From Muribaculaceae bacterium (GTDB lineage Bacteria; Bacteroidota; Bacteroidia; Bacteroidales; Muribaculaceae), in NCBI GenBank assembly GCA_029061925.1, contig JAIDRE010000147.1:1-48512 (forward strand): a stretch of 48,512 nucleotides of DNA, given 5' to 3'. Position 1 is the stretch's first letter. The number at the start of each line of letters is the position of its first letter. Below the pieces are notes generated by a model. It was not told where the DNA came from, searched no databases, and saw nothing but the letters and a program-made list of their open reading frames with translations. Positions 24,556 to 30,761 of the stretch are shown one piece after another. A program made the position numbers and the translations under genes.

Positions 24556-24642
24556 CGTTTATCGTTTTATATAATTAAACGTGTGGTTTTATATATATGA
24601 TAGATTTTTATCGCTTTTGTTTAATTGAACGGTTCTAAATTT

Positions 24643-25482
24643 TCACTTTTTAACCAATTTAGCGATACACACCGCTAAGATAGTAATTAAAATCAACATA
24701 TACCACAAATTTTGCCCACGATTTTCAATATCGGTCTTTTCCTTGCTGGTATTTGATACTTTACGCTCCTTATCAACCCGTGTTTCACACGCCTCCACCT
24801 CAACAAACTGCCCGGTCATTTCTCGCTTCAATTTAATGGTGACAGGCCCCGATTTAACTTTAGTCACACGGCTGTCAACGTCAATATGCTCGACTTCGGC
24901 CGAATCAATCGTCACGACCATATCAGTGAATTCCGAAATATCTATCGTCTTCGCTTGATGCTCATTGCCCGCAAGACCAATCGTCTCTTCATAATCAGTC
25001 CTGATCTCGGCACTCTTTTTCACTGACCCACACGCCACCATAGCCATCATCAGCGCCACAATAATGATAGTTTTCAGTACCCTGAACTCGGCTTTAACAT
25101 TGAACGACGGACAAGCCTTGGAGGCAAATTCATTATGACCGTAAATTGTCGCACCGGGATATTTCTTAAGCAACGACTCAACGAGATTTTTGAGCGATAC
25201 TTTTTGTGCATCGGTTCGCGTATCAGCCGGTTTACCGTCAGACTCAACCCCTCCAACGTATGCCACACCTATCGAATGAGCATTGTGCCCCAGGCAGTGA
25301 GCGCCGACCTGCCCCTCTGCCCTTCCCCGATGTACCGAACCATCTATATAAATAATGTAGTGATAGCCAATCTCTGACCATCCGTTTTGTTTTATGTGGC
25401 AAGTACGGATTTCATCAACCGTTACATGACGACCTCGCGGAGTTGCAGTGCAATGAATTATAATTTCGCTGATTTTACACAT
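24643..25482 (-). CDS. N-acetylmuramoyl-L-alanine amidase fused to a unimolecular-spanin-like module
   Basis: 279 residues from ATG 25482, chosen because a near-perfect Shine-Dalgarno (AAAGGAGG) ends 6 bases before it; it overlaps the holin stop by 8 bases. Residues 5-133 are a phage T7-lysozyme-type amidase with zinc ligands H10, H116 and C124, catalytic K122 and Y40. The H116/K122/C124 spacing equals H122/K128/C130 of T7. Without a break, residues 136-158 read as a lipoprotein signal (LKTIIIVALMMAMVAC, lipid Cys C151). A beta-rich periplasmic stretch of ~105 residues follows, then a TM segment at 259-276. An N-terminal lipobox plus C-terminal TM is the u-spanin layout of phage T1 gp11. Codon 136 is CTG at 25077, which could be a decayed ATG. 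The module may therefore be a fusion or a separate cistron. Confidence 0.85.
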   Translation of the reverse strand: MCKISEIIIHCTATPRGRHVTVDEIRTCHIKQNGWSEIGYHYIIYIDGSVHRGRAEGQVGAHCLGHNAHSIGVAYVGGVESDGKPADTRTDAQKVSLKNLVESLLKKYPGATIYGHNEFASKACPSFNVKAEFRVLKTIIIVALMMAMVACGSVKKSAEIRTDYEETIGLAGNEHQAKTIDISEFTDMVVTIDSAEVEHIDVDSRVTKVKSGPVTIKLKREMTGQFVEVEACETRVDKERKVSNTSKEKTDIENRGQNLWYMLILITILAVCIAKLVKK

Positions 25483-25930
25483 TTTCACCTCCTTTCTCCT
25501 TGTCATCTGATTTTTCACTCAAAATCTTGGCAAGCATTTTACTGATTTCATCTTTGTTTTCGATAATTACCGTCATCGTTGATGCAGCTTTTCTGATTTC
25601 CTCCTTGTCGTGAGTGCTCTCCATTACCGATTTCCACTCACAAAAGATATTGAAAACGCCCATCAACATTGTGAACGACGGCACGGCAACAAGGGCTATA
25701 CAGATGATGTCTACACATGTCAGTACCAACATTGGTGCAAAATACTTGAGAGCCTTTGTGCAGGTCATTTTATAGGTTCTCGACCTGCGTGCAATTCCGC
25801 TACGGCACGCACGCCTTACCCCGACCGCAAAATCAACCGCCATTGCAACTGCAACACCACCATAGGTCATCGCCAGAACTACAAGCCATGCGCTGTCGCC
25901 ACCCGACTTGATTACATTTATTATTTCCAT
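25475..25930 (-). CDS. Phage holin-family protein
   Basis: 151 residues. There are two or three TM segments (about 15-38, 60-83, and a weaker one at 85-98) separated by a basic Arg-rich loop (RRACRSGIARRSRTYK), and the C-terminal ~50 residues are charged and cytoplasmic (KEEIRKAASTMTVIIENKDEISKMLAKI). It resembles holins paired with amidases in Bacteroidota prophages. It would permeabilise the inner membrane and release the amidase, which has no N-terminal secretion signal. The stop overlaps the amidase start, so the two are translationally linked. Confidence 0.8.
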   Translation of the reverse strand: MEIINVIKSGGDSAWLVVLAMTYGGVAVAMAVDFAVGVRRACRSGIARRSRTYKMTCTKALKYFAPMLVLTCVDIICIALVAVPSFTMLMGVFNIFCEWKSVMESTHDKEEIRKAASTMTVIIENKDEISKMLAKILSEKSDDKEKGGENV

Positions 25931-25946
25931 AAATTAGTTAAGATTA

Positions 25947-26016
25947 GGTTGTTAAACATTTTACAGCGCAAAGTTACGGCACGACAAGACACCGATCGCA
26001 TCAAAAGGTAACAACC
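25947..26016. promoter_or_regulatory. Holin promoter region flanked by an 8-base inverted repeat
   Basis: On the minus strand a TAACTTTG -7 box (25969-25976) lies 38 bases before the holin ATG. The nearest TTTG is 25 bases upstream (26002-26005), too far for good use. GGTTGTTA (25947-25954) and its exact complement TAACAACC (26009-26016) flank the box, 62 bases apart start to start, near six helical turns. This could be a looping operator. Confidence 0.4.
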
Positions 26017-26064
26017 CCACTAAATCTCACAAACTCAGACAGTTGATTAAATATCCCATAAAAC

Positions 26065-26093
26065 AAGAGGATGCAAAATTCTTGCATCCTCTT
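26065..26093. terminator. Hairpin between the repressor and holin genes
   Basis: AAGAGGATGCAA-aattc-TTGCATCCTCTT, a perfect 12-base stem. It probably ends the repressor transcript, so the holin needs its own promoter. Confidence 0.75.
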
Positions 26094-26134
26094 TATAATC
26101 AATCAAATAAAACAAAAACGATAGTATATATTCT

Positions 26135-26830
26135 TTATCCCAAAACTTTATAGTTCAGTACTGCCTCAACGCGGAAAAGCGAGCGGATGTCGCTACGCGG
26201 AATGATGACATCGTCATAGTCGGGATTAGCGCTGTGCAATATCACATTCTCGAGGTTTGACTGGTCTCGTCTAAGGTATTTCACTCGTCTGAAATCCTCA
26301 GTCACAACAACATAAATCTGCCCCCAGAGAATTGTTGAGAGATTGTCAACGGGACGTATTGCAATCATGCCCCCATTGATAATCTCAGGCTGCATAGAGT
26401 CTCCGCTAACATGAACAATGAGCGAGTCACTGCTGATGCGTGGCAAAGCAATGTAGCCGGTTATACGTTCGTCTGTAAACATCGCGTCAAGGTTACTCGA
26501 CCCGGCAGTAACATCTATATCATAAACCGGAACAGAAACTGCATTGGCAAGCTGACCTGCCGGCGGAATAATTCCAGGGATTCCGGCAGTCTTACTGAAC
26601 GGAACATCGCTACCGTCAACAAGCCACTGCTTGGAAACGCCCATATTAACGACAATCCGATTTATCAAAATATCGGTAATTGGCAATTTGCCCGACAAAT
26701 GTTTTGATAAGTTCGACGGGTCGATTCCGAGACGTTTTGCAAACTCCGACTGGGTCAATCTCGATTTAATAATCAAATAACGTATGCGGTCGGCAACAGT
26801 CTCCGGCCCTGGTACAGTTTCTTTGCTCAT
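26135..26830 (-). CDS. CI/LexA-type repressor, XRE HTH plus S24 self-cleavage domain
   Basis: 231 residues. The N-terminal XRE helix-turn-helix (residues ~14-70) contains LTQSEFAKRLGIDPSNLSKHLSG. The C-terminal S24/LexA domain has the nucleophile S145 (VSGDSM) and base K184 (RRVKYL), and an Ala109-Gly110 scissile bond in DVTAGSS. The 35- and 75-residue spacings from the cleavage site match LexA closely, so RecA-stimulated autocleavage on DNA damage is likely. An operator-like inverted repeat overlies its own promoter. It is the probable switch of the downstream lysis genes. Confidence 0.88.
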   Translation of the reverse strand: MSKETVPGPETVADRIRYLIIKSRLTQSEFAKRLGIDPSNLSKHLSGKLPITDILINRIVVNMGVSKQWLVDGSDVPFSKTAGIPGIIPPAGQLANAVSVPVYDIDVTAGSSNLDAMFTDERITGYIALPRISSDSLIVHVSGDSMQPEIINGGMIAIRPVDNLSTILWGQIYVVVTEDFRRVKYLRRDQSNLENVILHSANPDYDDVIIPRSDIRSLFRVEAVLNYKVLG

Positions 26831-26867
26831 ATTCTGCTTTTAGATATAATGATTCCTACCATTTTGT

Positions 26868-26899
26868 GCAAATATACAAATATTTGGTATATCTGCCAA
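26868..26899 (-). promoter_or_regulatory. Promoter of the S24 repressor gene
   Basis: On the minus strand, TTTG (26896-26899), 20 bases, TATATTTG (26868-26875), exact consensus. Confidence 0.7.
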
Positions 26900-26903
26900 A
26901 TAT
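26878..26903. promoter_or_regulatory. Probable repressor operator
   Basis: AATATTTGG (26878-26886), 8 bases, CCAAATATT (26895-26903), a perfect 9+9 inverted repeat. It covers the -33 element and most of the promoter spacer, the expected place for autorepression. Confidence 0.65.
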
Positions 26904-26910
26904 TACCCAA

Positions 26911-26940
26911 CAAAAAACCTCCGATGCTCACGCACCGGAG
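26911..26940 (-). terminator. Intrinsic terminator of ppiD
   Basis: On the minus strand, CCTCCG, 12-base loop, CGGAGG, then a run of T. Confidence 0.85.
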
Positions 26941-26971
26941 GCTCCTATCATGAAAAAAAAATTCTCTTTGC

Positions 26972-29047
26972 TTAATCTTGATAAAATTGGAGGAGGTTGT
27001 TTTCTACCTTATCGTTTCCGAGGAGAATCATGAAAAGGTTGCGAGCAATCATGTTGGCACCCTGCTGCTGGTTAAAACGAGCACGGTCAACTTCATAGTC
27101 AAACTCGCGACCCTGGTTTTCGATATCTGATACCTCAAACACGACCACAGCCGAATTTGATTTGATCGGACCAACGAGCTGACCTTTCTGAGCGGCAGCT
27201 ACGGCAGCCATAAGTTCACCTTCGTTCATAGGGAAACCTGAAATCAAACGCTGACCGAAAGTAACTTCAGCTGTATCAACACCAACTTTCATGAGCTCGG
27301 CATATCCTTCAACTGAATTTGCTTTACCTACGGGATAATCGGCGAGAAGTTTAGCAGCCTTCTTGTCGTTGGCTGCACCGTTGCGGATATATTCGTAAAC
27401 GGTAGGATCTGACATTGTGATATAGCCTTTGTCATAAACCGAGTTAAGAGCCACTGCAACGAGATGTCCGGTTTGTTCGTCACCATAAACATCGCTAACC
27501 TGACCGGGTTTAGCCTTGAGAGCCCATTTAGCAGCGCTACGGGTGTCGGCCACATTACCAACAGTAAGAGACTGGGCGGTAACCTGAGCGGGGAAGATAT
27601 GATAGCCTTCCTGAGGAGCCTGTGCCGAGAATTTTTCAGCTGTATTATTAGTGGCTACGAAGTCGCGGAGACCTGAAGTCAAGTTGTTAACGGTAGTTGA
27701 CGAAGGATCAACCTGATAGGTGATTTCAGCAACATCGTAGGTTGTCACGGTCGGGGCGACGTTTTTGATTTTGATTGCACGGATTTGCTGAGCGTTAGCC
27801 ATAGTATCGGGGCTGAACCAGCGACCGGTGGGCTGACCTTCAAGCATTGCAACAAACTGAGCGGCGTTGGGATCAAGATATGAAACTTTCATATCGTCCT
27901 GTGAATTTACAAGACCCTCAACATCAGCCATTGCTTTTCCGCTGTTAAGAACGTTGATGATTGAATCGCGTTTTACAGCATCGGCAACGGCATAAACAGC
28001 AATATCAACTGTTACTTCATCACGCTGGTTGTCGTTTTTGCCAAGAAGTTTTACCAAAGTGTAGGTATTGTTGGCAAAATCAGCAACGCGGGCTTTACCG
28101 ATTGCGAGTGAATCGATTGCAGCCGCTACAGCATTTGAGTAAGCCGATTTTTTGTTGGTAGTTGTGTTGGTTACGAAGAAACCTGAAAGACCGTCGATGC
28201 CTTCATTGTTGTTGAGAACCTCGAGAGCAGCCTCAACATCTTGCTGAGCAGCAAGGAGGTCTTCTTCTGAAGGGACAATGTCAACAAGAATGTAGTTAAC
28301 CGAACGAACGGGTTCGTTTACACGGAAACGATTTTTGTTATCGTTGAATTTGTCTTTAAGTTCCTGATCGGTAGGTTTGAATTCATCGCCGTTCAATGAG
28401 CTGTAATCAACTTTTGCATATTTAATTTTAGCAGTTGAAGCGTTTTCGTCATAAAGAGCTTTAGCATCAAGTTTGTTTGCGGTGATTGCACCCATAAACA
28501 GGCTTGAAAGCTTCTGTTCTTTGAGCTGACGTTCAACATCTTGTTCGAGCTGCATCCAATATTGCTGAAGCTGTTGAGCAACATCAGCGGGAATCTGATT
28601 TTTACCGGGGTTGAATGCAATATCGTGGAGCTGATCAGTTGACATAACACCAAACTGCTGTTGAACCTGAGCATTAAGCTGGGGCAATGCAGTGGGGCCG
28701 GTCATTGCAGCTGCAAGTTCCTTGTCGGTAACAGTGATGCCGAGTTTTTCAACTTCTTCTTCAAAGAGTGCGTTGTAAACCATCTCGTTGAGAACCTGTG
28801 ACTGAATAGCGGTGATGTCGGTGTTGGCATAACCCTGATTCTGCATGTTCTGACGGATGTTCTCGACACGACGGTTAAATTCCTGGATATCGATTTTGTG
28901 TCCATGAACTTTGGCAGCGGCGGTGCCGGGACCAAAGAACGATCTCGATGAATTGAAGAAGTCACCGAGGATAAACGCAAGAAGAGCAACGATAATTACG
29001 GTAAACAAAATTGCCGATCTGCGTCTGATTTTCTCTAATGTTGCCAT
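26972..29047 (-). CDS. ppiD: PpiD/SurA-like peptidyl-prolyl isomerase, inner-membrane anchored
   Basis: 691 residues. There is one N-terminal TM helix (about 12-32) after a basic start (MATLEKIRRRS), then a SurA_N-like chaperone domain (AAAKVHGHKIDIQEFNRRVENIRQ). A long helical and parvulin-like middle follows, and a second SurA-like region. It assists folding of proteins leaving SecYEG into the periplasm. The parvulin core is hard to delimit and may be inactive, as in E. coli PpiD. It has its own promoter and terminator. Confidence 0.88.
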   Translation of the reverse strand: MATLEKIRRRSAILFTVIIVALLAFILGDFFNSSRSFFGPGTAAAKVHGHKIDIQEFNRRVENIRQNMQNQGYANTDITAIQSQVLNEMVYNALFEEEVEKLGITVTDKELAAAMTGPTALPQLNAQVQQQFGVMSTDQLHDIAFNPGKNQIPADVAQQLQQYWMQLEQDVERQLKEQKLSSLFMGAITANKLDAKALYDENASTAKIKYAKVDYSSLNGDEFKPTDQELKDKFNDNKNRFRVNEPVRSVNYILVDIVPSEEDLLAAQQDVEAALEVLNNNEGIDGLSGFFVTNTTTNKKSAYSNAVAAAIDSLAIGKARVADFANNTYTLVKLLGKNDNQRDEVTVDIAVYAVADAVKRDSIINVLNSGKAMADVEGLVNSQDDMKVSYLDPNAAQFVAMLEGQPTGRWFSPDTMANAQQIRAIKIKNVAPTVTTYDVAEITYQVDPSSTTVNNLTSGLRDFVATNNTAEKFSAQAPQEGYHIFPAQVTAQSLTVGNVADTRSAAKWALKAKPGQVSDVYGDEQTGHLVAVALNSVYDKGYITMSDPTVYEYIRNGAANDKKAAKLLADYPVGKANSVEGYAELMKVGVDTAEVTFGQRLISGFPMNEGELMAAVAAAQKGQLVGPIKSNSAVVVFEVSDIENQGREFDYEVDRARFNQQQGANMIARNLFMILLGNDKVENNLLQFYQD

Positions 29048-29086
29048 TTAATTATTGATTATTTTTTGATTTATCGAAATGTGATA

Positions 29087-29114
29087 ACCACCCTCAACTT
29101 GCAGTTTGGGCGGT
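29087..29114 (-). promoter_or_regulatory. Stem-loop in the ppiD leader
   Basis: In the transcript, ACCGCCC pairs with GGGTGGT and an inner AACT-gca-AGTT stem lies between. It sits ~40-65 bases before the ATG. On the opposite strand the same hairpin is followed by six T, so it could also stop antisense transcription. Confidence 0.4.
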
Positions 29115-29125
29115 TTTTTAGCGCA

Positions 29126-29157
29126 CAAAGATACATCTTTTTCTTATTATAGTCAAA
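29126..29157 (-). promoter_or_regulatory. Promoter of ppiD
   Basis: On the minus strand, TTTG (29154-29157), 20 bases, TATCTTTG (29126-29133). Confidence 0.75.
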
Positions 29158-29177
29158 ATTTAGCGAGTGAAATAACG

Positions 29178-29209
29178 CTCCGACAACATTTTTTATAATA
29201 TTATCGGAG
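29178..29209 (-). terminator. Probable metK terminator
   Basis: In the transcript, CTCCGATAA, 14-base loop, TTGTCGGAG (one G-U pair), followed by CGTTATTTC. The tail is weak in T. Confidence 0.5.
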
Positions 29210-29234
29210 TATTTTACGGTTTTGGTCACTTAAA

Positions 29235-30551
29235 TCACACAAGACTGAACGCTTCTTTGACCTTATTGACCATGTCGGTTTTTTCCCAGGTGAACAGCTC
29301 GACTTCAACTTTCTTGGTATTTCCGTCGTCGGTCAAAAATTCTTTAACAACCTTGCACGGCTTGCGACCGACGTGTCCGTATGTTGCAGTTTCAAGATAT
29401 ATCGGGTTACGCAATTTCAATCGTTTTTCAATCTCGGCAGGGCGCATGTCAAACAATTTTGATACAACGGCCGAAATCTCGGCATCGGTCATATCGACGT
29501 GAGCCGTACCCATAGTGTTGACAAATAAACTCACCGGAGCCGCTACGCCGATAGCGTATGCAACCTGCACCAACGCTTTGTCAGCAACACCGGCGGCAAC
29601 AAGGTTTTTGGCGATATGGCGAGCCGCATAGGCTGCCGAACGGTCAACTTTCGAGGGGTCTTTGCCCGAGAATGCACCACCACCGTGTGCGCCATGTCCG
29701 CCGTAAGTGTCAACAATAATTTTACGTCCGGTCAAGCCGGTATCGCCGTGAGGTCCGCCAATCACAAATTTACCTGTCGGATTAACATGAAGTATAATAT
29801 CATCTCCCCACAGTTTTTTGATAGAATCAGGCATTTTAGCCTTAACACGCGGAATCAAAACGTTGGCAATATCACGTTTGATGATGTCAAGCATTTCACG
29901 ATCAGCTTCTTCTTGAGTTTTGTTTCCGTCGGGCTGAATAAAATCTTCGTGCTGAGTTGAAACGACAATCGTATTGATTGCTACAGGACGATTGTCCGAG
30001 TCATATTCGACTGTAACCTGGCTCTTTGAGTCGGGGCGAAGATAGCTTTTCTTGTGACCGTAAGCGTCAACGTATGTCATCGCCGACATGTCACGACGAA
30101 TTGTGGCAAGTTCTTTCAAAAGCTCGTGAGACAGTGCAACAGTCAATGGGATGTAATCGTCTGTCTCATTGCAGGCATAGCCAAACATCATACCCTGGTC
30201 ACCCGCACCCTGGTCTTCGGGGTTTTCACGGACAACACCACGGTTAATGTCGGGACTCTGCTCATGAAGCGCAGTGAAAATTCCGCAAGAATGACCGTCA
30301 AACATCAATTCGCTGCGGTCATAGCCGATATCTGTGATAACTTTGCGGGCAACAGTCATCAAGTCGATATAGGCTTTTGAACGAACCTCACCGGCAATCA
30401 CGACCTGACCGGTTGTCACCATTGTTTCGCATGCGACCTTTGAATCGGGGTCTTGAGCCAAAAATGCGTCAAGAACTGCGTCAGAAATCTGGTCGGCAAC
30501 TTTGTCGGGATGTCCTTCCGACACTGATTCAGATGTAAATAAGTAGTTCAT
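29235..30551 (-). CDS. metK: S-adenosylmethionine synthetase
   Basis: 438 residues from ATG 30551 ([25 protein letters not shown]). The same frame is open through the leader to 30722, but that stretch is the riboswitch and promoter. MetK makes SAM from methionine and ATP. Seen are the GHPDK ATP motif, [10 protein letters not shown] and [23 protein letters not shown], which binds the polyphosphate. SAM made here feeds methyltransferases, and pfs-luxS recycles the product. Expression is probably switched off by SAM through the leader attenuator. Confidence 0.97.
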   Translation of the reverse strand: MNYLFTSESVSEGHPDKVADQISDAVLDAFLAQDPDSKVACETMVTTGQVVIAGEVRSKAYIDLMTVARKVITDIGYDRSELMFDGHSCGIFTALHEQSPDINRGVVRENPEDQGAGDQGMMFGYACNETDDYIPLTVALSHELLKELATIRRDMSAMTYVDAYGHKKSYLRPDSKSQVTVEYDSDNRPVAINTIVVSTQHEDFIQPDGNKTQEEADREMLDIIKRDIANVLIPRVKAKMPDSIKKLWGDDIILHVNPTGKFVIGGPHGDTGLTGRKIIVDTYGGHGAHGGGAFSGKDPSKVDRSAAYAARHIAKNLVAAGVADKALVQVAYAIGVAAPVSLFVNTMGTAHVDMTDAEISAVVSKLFDMRPAEIEKRLKLRNPIYLETATYGHVGRKPCKVVKEFLTDDGNTKKVEVELFTWEKTDMVNKVKEAFSLV

Positions 30552-30560
30552 AATAAAATA

Positions 30561-30594
30561 AAAAAAAGAAGTTAAGAAATAAATTCTCAACTTC
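30561..30594 (-). terminator. Leader terminator (attenuator) directly before metK
   Basis: In the transcript, GAAGTTGAGAA-tttat-TTCTTAACTTC (11 pairs, one G-U) and then seven T, ending 9 bases before the ATG. Confidence 0.8.
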
Positions 30595-30606
30595 ATGGGG
30601 AAGTTG
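30588..30606 (-). promoter_or_regulatory. Candidate antiterminator hairpin of the metK leader
   Basis: In the transcript, CAACTTC-cccat-GAAGTTG, a perfect 7-base stem that uses the same GAAGTTG needed for the terminator, so the two structures exclude each other. A hairpin TGCGCT-tacg-AGCGCA (30605-30620) lies immediately upstream and shares its last two bases with the antiterminator. Confidence 0.6.
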
Positions 30607-30641
30607 CGCTCGTAAGCGCAGTCTAAACTTGTAGCATATCT

Positions 30642-30657
30642 CCGAGTTATCACCCGG
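30642..30657 (-). promoter_or_regulatory. Small hairpin in the metK leader
   Basis: In the transcript, CCGGGT-gata-ACTCGG (one G-U), between the aptamer and the attenuator hairpins. Confidence 0.5.
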
Positions 30658-30705
30658 ATTTTAGCATTTTTTTGAGTGGTTGCAAGCAGCCAAATCTGTC
30701 CACCA
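30658..30705 (-). promoter_or_regulatory. SAM-II-like riboswitch aptamer
   Basis: In the transcript the order is GGUGG (P1), GAUUUGG, UGCUUGCA, CCAC (P1'), an A-rich joiner and AAUGCUAAA. This agrees with the SAM-II (SAM-alpha) pattern of GAUUU and UUGCA in the loop and AUG..GCUAAA downstream. The loop UUUGGC (30689-30694) can pair with GCUAAA (30660-30665) to form the H-type pseudoknot. It starts ~10-15 bases after the predicted transcription start and precedes metK, the expected target. Confidence 0.75.
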
Positions 30706-30719
30706 TGAATTGAGTGGTG

Positions 30720-30751
30720 CAAAATTACGACTTTTTTCTGTAACCACCAAA
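30720..30751 (-). promoter_or_regulatory. Promoter of metK
   Basis: On the minus strand, TTTG (30748-30751), 20 bases, TAATTTTG (30720-30727). Confidence 0.8.
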
Positions 30752-30761
30752 AATCAAGCTA

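Noticed and set aside
23533-26905. A complete prophage
   Set aside because: Only repressor, holin and amidase/spanin-like functions are present; no structural, packaging, replication or integration genes are in the window.
30552-30722. In-frame 57-residue N-terminal extension of MetK
   Set aside because: It runs through the terminator, riboswitch and -7 box, lacks homology to MetK, and [16 protein letters not shown] is the normal family start.
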